Part shown: positions 44,173-51,295 of the stretch, in pieces
Numbering within the stretch: position 1 is the first letter of the stretch
Layout: each line of letters starts with the position of its first letter
Origin: an uncultured Eubacteriales bacterium
GTDB lineage: Bacteria > Bacillota > Clostridia > Oscillospirales > Oscillospiraceae
Direction: 5' to 3'
Length of the DNA: 64,000 nt
Assembly (NCBI GenBank): GCA_900546485.1
Contig: URDK01000003.1
Coordinates: 1-64,000 of the forward strand
Notes under the pieces: generated by a model
Told to the model about the DNA's origin: nothing
Seen by the model: the letters and a program-made list of their open reading frames with translations, nothing else
Database searches by the model: none
Position numbers and translations under genes: made by a program

Positions 44173-45717
44173 ATGAATGTCAGAAAGGTATTTGCCAAGA
44201 ACACAGGCTTTGGTCAAATCATTGATGGCCCCATCGAGAAGAGCCCGGAACGCGAGGCCATCGTCTTCGGAAACTGGCGGATTACATATGGCGAATTCGG
44301 AAGCCTGATATATAAGACTGCACACATGATGCTGTCCGAGGGAATCCGCAAAGGCGATACTGTTGCCATAATTTCAAGGAACTGCCCGGAGTATCTCATT
44401 GCCGAATTTGCAATGTACAAGCTCGGCGTAATACCTGTAAAAATCAACTGGCGCCTTACTCCCGGAGAAATTGAAAGCCTGCTTGACATGAATCAGGTAC
44501 GCTATGCCTTCATGAAAATCGAAAAGCCTGAGTGGGGACAGCAGCTCATGGAGCACTACGGCAGCCGTCTCAAGTTCTTTATTTTTGAAGACGGACGCAG
44601 CCGCTCCTCGCTGTATGATATGGTCGAGGGCCAGCCGGACACGCCCGTCGAAACTGAGCTGGCTGACGACGAGCCCTCGTGCCATGTTCATACAAGCGGA
44701 ACGACCGGGAAAGCCAAGGGCGTTGTATACACCCACGGCAGCATGTTGAATCTTATAGAGACAGTCCGTGGAATGTACGGATACGAGGAAGGTCAACGAT
44801 ATCAATTCATCGCTCAGCTGTTCCATTCTGCCGCAATAGGGGCGCACCTTTCTCTGTGCACCGGCGGTACGATCATTCTTATGGCTCAGTTCTCCGTTAC
44901 AAATTATATGCAGAGCCTCGTCCGCGAAAAGGTAACGGCGATAAGCGTGGTTCCCACTGTGCTGAAGTGGATACTCGATGAAATGGACCGGAATCATTAC
45001 GATCTGAGCAATATTTCAGTCGTCAGATATTCGACCTGCCCCATTCCGGCCGTATTGCTCGCCAGAGCCGTAGACAAGCTTCACTGCCGTTTTTATCAGT
45101 CCTATGGAATGACGGAGATGGGCAGCATCGTTACAACGCTGCAGCCTGAAGATCACCTTTCATCCCGTGCATCCAAGCTGTCCACCGTTGGCCGGCCGAT
45201 TCCGGGAGCAGAGGTGAAAATAGTCGATGAAGATGGCAAAGAGTGCGCGGTGGGCGAAACCGGTGAGATAGTAGTAAAAGCTCCTGGGAAGATGCTTGGC
45301 TATCTTTCAAGGCCGGATCTCAACGCCAAGGCCTTTACTGACGGCTGGTATCACACCAGGGATATGGGCTTCCTTGACGAGGACGGTTATCTTACCATTT
45401 CCGGGCGTGCGGATGATCTGATCATATCCGGCGGTGAAAACATCTATCCGGGCGAAGTGACAAATGTGATCATGCGTTTGAACGAGGATGTATCCGAAGT
45501 GGCGGTATATGGTGTCCCCGATGATACGTGGGGTGAACATGTCAAGGCCAGTGTGGTGCTTACACCTGAAAGCAAGCTCACAGCGGAAGAGCTCAAGGCT
45601 TTTTGCAAAGCCAATATGCCTTCTTTCCGCGTACCTAAGGAAATTGAGTTTCTGAGCAGTCTGCCCAAGAATCCGTCCGGCAAAGTGCTTATTAGCGAGC
45701 TCAAAAAGCGCGGCTGA
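44173..45717 (+). CDS. Class I adenylate-forming acid-CoA ligase (module B)
   Basis: 514 residues from the ATG at 44173, which follows GGGAGGGAC; a longer in-frame extension to 44029 lacks a site and looks non-coding. ANL motifs: HTSGTTGKAKGVVYTHG near residue 174, YGMTEMGS near residue 315, GRADDLIISGGENIYPGEV near residue 415, PKNPSGKVLISEL near residue 500. Paralogue of the ligase at 33.9 kb. Makes acyl-CoA from an unknown acid. Confidence 0.92.
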   Translation: MNVRKVFAKNTGFGQIIDGPIEKSPEREAIVFGNWRITYGEFGSLIYKTAHMMLSEGIRKGDTVAIISRNCPEYLIAEFAMYKLGVIPVKINWRLTPGEIESLLDMNQVRYAFMKIEKPEWGQQLMEHYGSRLKFFIFEDGRSRSSLYDMVEGQPDTPVETELADDEPSCHVHTSGTTGKAKGVVYTHGSMLNLIETVRGMYGYEEGQRYQFIAQLFHSAAIGAHLSLCTGGTIILMAQFSVTNYMQSLVREKVTAISVVPTVLKWILDEMDRNHYDLSNISVVRYSTCPIPAVLLARAVDKLHCRFYQSYGMTEMGSIVTTLQPEDHLSSRASKLSTVGRPIPGAEVKIVDEDGKECAVGETGEIVVKAPGKMLGYLSRPDLNAKAFTDGWYHTRDMGFLDEDGYLTISGRADDLIISGGENIYPGEVTNVIMRLNEDVSEVAVYGVPDDTWGEHVKASVVLTPESKLTAEELKAFCKANMPSFRVPKEIEFLSSLPKNPSGKVLISELKKRG

Positions 45718-45924
45718 GCCCGGTTTTACTGATTTGCCAGCCTTTTACCTTAGGCTTATGCGCCCAAGGGCAAACAGCTTGCTTTGTACACATAATCCAA
45801 AACTGCCCTCGCACAGGACTTTGATATTTGGACTGTATAATGTTGATATGCTTTAACGACTTTGATATTTTTTAGGTAAAGTCAAGACTCAGCAAATCAG
45901 AAAAATGACTGGAGGACATGAGTA

Positions 45925-46917
45925 ATGAAGACTAAGTTGACTGAAATGCTCGGCATTGAGTACCCCATAGTTCAGAGCGGCATGCAGTGGCTTGCCGTCC
46001 CTCAGCTGGCGGCGGCCGTCTGCAACGCCGGCGGTATCGGCACCATCAACGTCACCTGCTGGCCCACTCTCGATGAGTTTGGCGACGCTCTGGACGAGAT
46101 GAACAGCCTTACCAGCAAGCCCTACATCGTAAACATCTCCCTCGCCCCCACGCAGCGTCTTGATGACGAGGAGATTCGGAAGACTATACGTCTCTGCGGT
46201 GAAAAGCACGTCGCCGCCATTGAGACTTCTGCCGATGACCCCAGGGATTTCATTGCCGACATCAAGTCTGCCGGTATGCGCCATTTCCACAAGTGCCCCA
46301 ACTACAAGGTTTCCAAGAGCATGGAGCGCAAGGGACTTGACGGCGTCATAATCGCCGGATATGAGGTCGGCGGTCATCCGTCCGCCGACGGCGTCGGCAC
46401 CTTTGTCATCGCCCGTCGCTGCGCTGCCGACATAAACATCCCTGTTATCGCAGCTGGCGGCATAGCCGACGGCCATGGTCTCGCTGCGGCTCTCGCGCTG
46501 GGCGCTTCCGGCGTTGCCATGGGTACCCGCTTCGTCTGCGTTGACGAATGCCCCATCTCCAAGAATCATCAGCAGTGGGTAATGGACCACACCGAGAAGG
46601 ACACCGTTCTCGCCCAGCGCACCATTGGCAGCATGATGCGCGTCTCCAAGAACAATGCCTCACTTCTCGCGAATGAGATTGAGGAGCGCGGACTCAGGAC
46701 CGGCGCCACTCCCGAGCAGATACTCCGCGAGCAGATGCCGGTCATCACCGGACAGAAGACCCGCAAGTCCTTCATCGACGGCAACGTCGACAGCGCCATT
46801 TTCTGCGCTGGCATGGACATGGGCCTCATCAACGACGTCGTACCTGTAAAGGTGCTGCTTGACCGTATGGTCAAGGAAGCTGAAGAGGACATTGACGCCA
46901 TCAAGGCCATGTTCTGA
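45925..46917 (+). CDS. Nitronate monooxygenase/FabK-type FMN oxidoreductase
   Basis: 330 residues. LGIEYPIVQSGMQWLA at residues 9-24, the conserved GGHPSADG near residue 151, AAGGIADGHGLAAALALGAS near residue 175 and MGTRFV. Closest to the protein encoded at 29.4 kb. GGAGG site upstream of the ATG; a TATAAT box at 45836-45841 lies about 80 bases before the start. It follows the module B ligase after 207 bases and probably works on its acyl-CoA product. Codon use is more C-biased than in its neighbours, suggesting high expression. Confidence 0.9.
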   Translation: MKTKLTEMLGIEYPIVQSGMQWLAVPQLAAAVCNAGGIGTINVTCWPTLDEFGDALDEMNSLTSKPYIVNISLAPTQRLDDEEIRKTIRLCGEKHVAAIETSADDPRDFIADIKSAGMRHFHKCPNYKVSKSMERKGLDGVIIAGYEVGGHPSADGVGTFVIARRCAADINIPVIAAGGIADGHGLAAALALGASGVAMGTRFVCVDECPISKNHQQWVMDHTEKDTVLAQRTIGSMMRVSKNNASLLANEIEERGLRTGATPEQILREQMPVITGQKTRKSFIDGNVDSAIFCAGMDMGLINDVVPVKVLLDRMVKEAEEDIDAIKAMF

Positions 46918-46941
46918 TTCTATAAGCGGCTAAACCTTCAA

Positions 46942-46981
46942 AAGGCGGTATCTCAAGGCACAAACCTTGAGATACCGCCTT
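46942..46981 (+). terminator. Hairpin terminator candidate
   Basis: Seventeen-base-pair stem (AAGGCGGTATCTCAAGG with its complement, six-base loop) 24 bases after the oxidoreductase stop. The T tract after it is short (TT then CAACC). Confidence 0.75.
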
Positions 46982-47056
46982 CAACCTATATATGTTCAGG
47001 CCTTTGGGAACACCTGCCGCACTGATCCCAGCTGCTTACGCCTGTTGTTTCGTATA

Positions 47057-47086
47057 TTGACATTGTGCCGATATGGGCATTAATAT
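47057..47086 (+). promoter_or_regulatory. Sigma-A promoter with inverted repeat in spacer
   Basis: TTGACA at 47057-47062, 18 bases, TAATAT at 47081-47086. The spacer contains TGCC-GATATG-GGCA (47066-47079). Located 33 bases before the acetyltransferase start. Confidence 0.6.
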
Positions 47087-47118
47087 GTGGTGCAGAATAA
47101 ACTCATGCAGGTGATGAT

Positions 47119-47562
47119 ATGACTATAATTCCTGTCCGGCATGCGAAGAAGATTTATCTGCCGCTCCTTCTGCTCGCGGATGAGCAGGAGGACATGATAG
47201 ACAGATATCTGGAACGCGGGGACATGTATGTTCTTGATGACGACGGGATCAAGGCTGAGTGTGTTGTCACTGATGAAGGCAGCGGCATACTTGAGCTTAA
47301 AAATATCGCCGTATGCCCCGAGTCACAGAGGCGAGGATACGGAAAAGCACTCATTGATTTTATTGAGCGCAAATATTCTGGCTGTTTCTCAGTATTGCAG
47401 GTTGGTACAGGCGACAGCCCACTTACTATCCCCTTCTATGAAAAATGCGGCTTTGTCCGCTCCCACACTGTGAGAGACTTCTTCATAGCCAACTACGACC
47501 ATCCCATATACGAAAACGGCATTCAGCTCAGGGACATGGTCTATCTGAGCAAACCGATTTAA
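47119..47562 (+). CDS. GNAT N-acetyltransferase (YvbK-like)
   Basis: 147 residues, one GNAT domain: ELKNIAVCPESQRRGYGKALIDFIE (acetyl-CoA loop, described here as residues 58-82), PFYEKCGF near residue 113, and a C-terminal DMVYLSKPI typical of the YvbK/YjdJ group. AGGTGATG before the ATG. Own promoter and terminator, so monocistronic. Substrate unknown. Confidence 0.87.
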   Translation: MTIIPVRHAKKIYLPLLLLADEQEDMIDRYLERGDMYVLDDDGIKAECVVTDEGSGILELKNIAVCPESQRRGYGKALIDFIERKYSGCFSVLQVGTGDSPLTIPFYEKCGFVRSHTVRDFFIANYDHPIYENGIQLRDMVYLSKPI

Positions 47563-47590
47563 CGACGCATACCATAATTAAATGCAAAAG

Positions 47591-47624
47591 AAAAAGCCTT
47601 GAAACTTTCGTTTCAAGGCTTTTT
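47591..47624. terminator. Bidirectional terminator
   Basis: Fifteen-base-pair stem (AAAAAGCCTTGAAAC with its complement, loop TTTC) with T5 on both strands. It ends the acetyltransferase gene and, on the - strand, lies three bases after the 3' end of the tRNA-Ala fragment, as expected for the original tRNA terminator. Confidence 0.93.
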
Positions 47625-47627
47625 ACC

Positions 47628-47672
47628 TGGTGGAGATAAGCGGGATCGAACCGCTGACCTCTTGAATGCCAT
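47628..47672 (-). tRNA. 3' half of tRNA-Ala(GGC), truncated
   Basis: On the - strand the sequence runs from the anticodon loop (ATGGCAT, anticodon GGC) through the 3' anticodon arm TCAAG, the T arm (AGCGGTTCGATCCCGCT), the acceptor 3' strand TATCTCC, discriminator A and CCA. The 5' half (acceptor, D arm, 5' anticodon arm) is absent; the bases before 47672 do not match a tRNA. Such a fragment is what remains at the far end of an element integrated into a tRNA 3' end. Confidence 0.85.
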
Positions 47673-47785
47673 AGTCACGTTTTGAGAATTTCCGAACATA
47701 TAATCATACATAATAGACGTATTTGCAAAATATGATAAAATTTCTGCACATTTTGTGATAATAGGTATACCAGAATCAAACCTGG

Positions 47786-47808
47786 TTCTGGTACGCATTC
47801 TGGTACGC
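47786..47808 (+). repeat. Direct repeat TTCTGGTACGC, two copies
   Basis: Copies at 47786-47796 and 47798-47808, one base apart, with a further inverted TACCAGAA just upstream (47768-47775). It lies 115 bases inside the possible element end; could be recombinase or excisionase arm sites, which is only a guess. Confidence 0.4.
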
Positions 47809-47844
47809 CCGGCCCTGCTTGCGGGCCGGGAGAAAGGAGCGTGA

Positions 47845-47973
47845 ATGAGAAAGCTGATATCATGCGAATTCAACATTGATACAGCCTGTGTTGAGCTGCG
47901 GTATGCCGACGGTGAGGCAATCAGCATCTACACTCCCGGCATCGAGGACAGCTTCGATACCACTGGTGCTTGA
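47845..47973 (+). pseudogene. Truncated small DUF6061-like mobile-element protein
   Basis: 42 codons starting MRKLISCEFNIDTACVELRY after a good AAAGGAGCG site. The start resembles the DUF6061 family of small proteins common on Firmicutes plasmids and integrative elements, but the frame stops early. In another frame just downstream, LEQYLREAAGTYGLKVKN looks like the lost C-terminal end, so an internal deletion with frameshift is likely. A terminator follows at 48034. Recognition of the family is from memory and moderate. Confidence 0.5.
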
Positions 47974-48033
47974 GTGAACATTGGAGCAGTATCTGCGTGA
48001 AGCAGCAGGAACGTATGGGCTGAAGGTAAAGAA

Positions 48034-48066
48034 CGAAAAGGTCGCGATATGCGACCTTTTCGTTTT
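48034..48066 (+). terminator. Rho-independent terminator
   Basis: Twelve-base-pair stem (CGAAAAGGTCGC with its complement, loop GATAT) followed by TTTT, after the small truncated gene. Confidence 0.85.
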
Positions 48067-48134
48067 GGCAATAGTATTGTTAATCTCGACACTTATCATT
48101 TGTAAATCATTGCTCGGGTTAGCAGTCTTGCGGT

Positions 48135-49793
48135 CTAACTAATCTGTACCTCGCTGCGCACAACTCGCGCCTCCCATGGGCGAAGGACTTGGGACTCTCC
48201 GGCGCCGGCGTAGTTGCATATCAGACACTCACCAAGCGCGGATTCCGGCTCCGGCAGAGGCACGGTTTCGGACGAGAAATTGCAGAGAACGGTGAGCTTT
48301 TCGCCCTCGTACGCGCGCTCATACGCAAATATCCGCTCATCATCCGGCCAGAGCAGCCTGAAGGTGCCTTCACGTACGGTGCGGCTCTCCTTCCGGAGCC
48401 TAAGCGCCCGCCTGTAAAAGTGGTATACGGAGTCCTCATCCGCCAGCTCTCTTTCAGCGTTTACGGCACGCCAGCTGTGGCCGAGGCTTATCCAGGGGTC
48501 GCTGGAGGTGAACCCGGCGCAGGCGCCGCTGCTCCACTGCATGGGGGTCCGCGCGTTGTCCCGGCTGGTGCGCGCAAGGTAGCGGAGCATTGTGCGCTTG
48601 TCCAGAGCGCCGCTGTCTACAAGGTCTCTGTAAGCATTCAGGCTCTCCACGTCGCGGTACTGCCCGATGTCGGAGAAGCCGGCGTTGGTCATGCCGAGCT
48701 CGTCTCCCTGATATATGTAAGGCGTCCCCTGCATGAAATAAAGGCAGGTGCATAGCATTTTTGCCGACAGCGCCCTGAATTCAGGCAGTTCGCAGCCGAA
48801 CTTCGACACGGCCCGGGGCTGGTCGTGGTTGCCCCAGAAAAGGCTGTTCCAGGCCCGGCCGTAGAGCCCGGTCTGCCACTTCTCGAACACCCGCTTGAGC
48901 GCCGGAAGCGGAGTTCTGGCATCGGTCCACTTCCCAAACCTGCCGTCTGTGAGGCCGGTGTGTTCAAAGTGAAAGACCATGTTCAGCTCCCCGCGCCCTG
49001 CCCCGGCATATTCGAGCGCGGCGTCCACGGTCAAATTGGGGCACTCGCCAACGGTCATTATGTCGTACTTTGAAAGCACCTCGGAATTCATTTCACGCAG
49101 ATACTCATGCACATGAGGGCCGTTCACGCAAAAGGGCGACAGATCCCCGCCGGGGCCGTCGGGAAGTTCGTCCGGCTTTGATATGAGGTTTATCACGTCC
49201 ATCCGGAAACCGTCCACACCCTTGTTGAGCCACCAGCACATCATGTCGTATATCTCGCGCCTCAGCTCGGGGTTATTCCAGTTGAGGTCCGGCTGTTTCC
49301 GATGGAAAATGTGCAGATAGTATTCATCCGTCTCGGGGACATATTCCCAGGCCGGACCGCCGAACCATGAGCCCCAGTTGTTGGGGGGTGCGTCTCCACG
49401 GCCGCGGCGCCAGATGTAAAAATCGTGGTACCGGCTTTCTGCCGACTGCCTCGCGCTTTGAAACCACCTGTGTTCGTCCGAGCTGTGGTTCACCACCAGA
49501 TCCATGACGAGGCGCATCCCGCGGAAATGCATCTGCGAGAGCAGCTCGTCAAAATCCGCCATCGTGCCAAAGTCGGGGTGTATTGCGCGGTAGTCGCTGA
49601 TGTCATAGCCGTTGTCCGCGTTGGGCGAGGCATATATCGGGCAGAGCCATATGACGTTTGCACCCAGATCGCGGATATAGTCGAGCCGGTTTATTATCCC
49701 CCGCAGGTCGCCGATGCCGTCGCCGTTTGAGTCCTGAAAGCTGCGTGGATATATCTGATAGACCACGGCGTCTTTCCACCAGTCACTTGTCAT
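48135..49793 (-). CDS. GH13 oligo-1,6-glucosidase/alpha-glucosidase
   Basis: 552 residues, intracellular (no signal peptide). GH13 motifs: DLVVNHSSDEH near residue 98, GFRMDVIN with nucleophile D199, TVGECPN with acid/base E250, FWGNHDQPR with D324. The residue after the nucleophile is Val (V200), which in oligo-1,6-glucosidases favours alpha-1,6 bonds over alpha-1,4. Hydrolyses isomalto- or panose-type oligosaccharides taken up by the nearby ABC transporter. Overlaps the response-regulator gene by four bases. Confidence 0.93.
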   Translation of the reverse strand: MTSDWWKDAVVYQIYPRSFQDSNGDGIGDLRGIINRLDYIRDLGANVIWLCPIYASPNADNGYDISDYRAIHPDFGTMADFDELLSQMHFRGMRLVMDLVVNHSSDEHRWFQSARQSAESRYHDFYIWRRGRGDAPPNNWGSWFGGPAWEYVPETDEYYLHIFHRKQPDLNWNNPELRREIYDMMCWWLNKGVDGFRMDVINLISKPDELPDGPGGDLSPFCVNGPHVHEYLREMNSEVLSKYDIMTVGECPNLTVDAALEYAGAGRGELNMVFHFEHTGLTDGRFGKWTDARTPLPALKRVFEKWQTGLYGRAWNSLFWGNHDQPRAVSKFGCELPEFRALSAKMLCTCLYFMQGTPYIYQGDELGMTNAGFSDIGQYRDVESLNAYRDLVDSGALDKRTMLRYLARTSRDNARTPMQWSSGACAGFTSSDPWISLGHSWRAVNAERELADEDSVYHFYRRALRLRKESRTVREGTFRLLWPDDERIFAYERAYEGEKLTVLCNFSSETVPLPEPESALGECLICNYAGAGESQVLRPWEARVVRSEVQIS

Positions 49794-51295
49794 TCCCGGT
49801 CCTCCTTGAGAGAGTTCTTGTATTTTTTATAGCTGCTGGCGAAGTAATAGGGGTTTGAGTAGCCCACCAGCGAGGCGGTCTCCTTTTCCGAGCGCCCGCA
49901 GCGCTCTATGAGTTCCTCGGCCTTTTTCATCCTCACGCGCAGAAGAAAGTCGGTAAATGTCGTTCCCGTCTGCTCCTTGAAGCTCCGGCTCAGATGGACG
50001 TAATTGATGTGGTATTGCTGCGATATCTGCATGAGATTTATGTCGTCCATGTAGTGGGTCTCTATCAGCCGTATTATCTCCGGGACGAGGTCCGCCGTGG
50101 TGAGAGAGCGCTTTGCCTGTATCACATCCGAGACGAGCTCTAAGACGGTGCCGAGAAAGGCCTCCGCCTCTGCGGGCCACTCTATTCTGGCTATGCGGTC
50201 CATGTAGTTCTCGCCCAGCAAACCGCTTATGTTCACGGCATAGCCGGCCTTGCCGCTGCACTGCTCGAGCATTATGGTGTGGTCGAGAAGCGACTTGCGG
50301 AGGTCGGCCGCACTTATATATTCGGCGGCATACACGGGCCTGATGAAGGAACTGCACAGTTCCGGTATGTTTTCCTTCCGGCCGTGGGCCAAAAACTCGC
50401 TCAGCTGCTGTTCGCTTGCGCGAGGCAGAGCCCGCGTGACGGAGGCCGGCTTGAGCCTGTCGTAATACATGACGGCGCCCAGGCCGCGGTGCAGGTATTT
50501 GGCAGAGTCCATGGCCTCCGCCAAAGACGCCCGGGCGTCTGCGCAGTCATGCTTCCCCGACACGCCGATCCGCACATCCCCGCCCGTCAGCTCTGTGCAG
50601 CGGGCGTGCAGGGTGCGGAATATGCCCTCGCAGTCCGCGCTTTCCGCGGCGGTGAAGTATTCCGGGACGAGCTGGAAGATGCAAAACGCCTGCCTCAGCC
50701 CGTGGAGCGGATATACCCTGGACTCAAACGTGAAACCCGCCGCAAGAGTCTTGATCTCGGCCAGCAAGTTGTTCCCGCCGCGCTCGAGCACAATTGCGAC
50801 AGCGATTATCCCGCCGGGCGGCAGCCCCGTGCCGGTATCCGGCGCCGAACCGCCAAGCGCCGCGCGGCACAGCCGCGAAAACGGGTCCGACTGCCCGGGC
50901 CCGCTCCGCTTTTCCCGGAGGTGCGCAGCCGCCGAGGCCAGGAGCTCGTTCAGACGCTCCGGGTCCACGGGCTTGAGCAGATAGTCCGCAACGTGGGCAT
51001 GTATCGCCTGTCGCATGTACTCGAAGTCCGAATATTCGCTCAGCACGATTATCTCGCAGTCCAGCCCCATGCTCTCTATGCTCTGGAGCATTTTCCGCCC
51101 GTCGCATACGGGCATCTTCATGTCGGTGAGGACGATGTCGACAGGCCTGGAGCGCAGAAGCTCAAGCGCACGCGCCCCGTTGTCCGCTTCTCCAACCAGC
51201 TCAAGACCAAGCCGCTCCCAGTCTATGCTGCGTATGAGTCCGCGCCTTATCCACTCCTCGTCTTCGACAATGAGCACGCCGAACAACTGCCTCAC
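49790..51295 (-). CDS. YesN-type response regulator with AraC DNA-binding domain
   Basis: 501 residues. The N-terminal receiver domain has acidic pocket ED at residues 11-12, phospho-acceptor D58 in DIVLTDMKMP, and KPVD near residue 108. A long middle linker follows, then a C-terminal AraC pair of helix-turn-helix motifs (ISQQYHINYVHLSRSFKEQT near residue 423 and ETASLVGYSNPYYFASSYKK). Starts at a GTG overlapping the kinase stop. Partner of the YesM-like kinase; likely target is the direct repeat at 53173. Confidence 0.92.
   Translation of the reverse strand: MRQLFGVLIVEDEEWIRRGLIRSIDWERLGLELVGEADNGARALELLRSRPVDIVLTDMKMPVCDGRKMLQSIESMGLDCEIIVLSEYSDFEYMRQAIHAHVADYLLKPVDPERLNELLASAAAHLREKRSGPGQSDPFSRLCRAALGGSAPDTGTGLPPGGIIAVAIVLERGGNNLLAEIKTLAAGFTFESRVYPLHGLRQAFCIFQLVPEYFTAAESADCEGIFRTLHARCTELTGGDVRIGVSGKHDCADARASLAEAMDSAKYLHRGLGAVMYYDRLKPASVTRALPRASEQQLSEFLAHGRKENIPELCSSFIRPVYAAEYISAADLRKSLLDHTIMLEQCSGKAGYAVNISGLLGENYMDRIARIEWPAEAEAFLGTVLELVSDVIQAKRSLTTADLVPEIIRLIETHYMDDINLMQISQQYHINYVHLSRSFKEQTGTTFTDFLLRVRMKKAEELIERCGRSEKETASLVGYSNPYYFASSYKKYKNSLKEDRE

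Noticed and set aside
24059..46917. Identification as a bile acid bai operon
   Set aside because: CoA ligase, CaiB/BaiF transferase and BaiCD-type reductase are present, but there is no BaiE-like dehydratase, BaiA-like short-chain dehydrogenase or BaiG-like transporter in the window.
24059..46917. Identification as a carnitine cai operon
   Set aside because: CaiB-, CaiC-, CaiD- and CaiE-like genes occur, but no CaiA acyl-CoA dehydrogenase and no CaiT/BCCT transporter; the crotonase has an isomerase-like site.
24059..46917. Phenyllactate/2-hydroxyacid dehydration (Fld/Had) pathway
   Set aside because: FldA-like CoA-transferases are of the same family, but the essential two-subunit radical dehydratase and its activator are absent.
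47563..47700. Complete tRNA gene
   Set aside because: The D arm and 5' acceptor strand are absent; only the 3' half matches tRNA-Ala.
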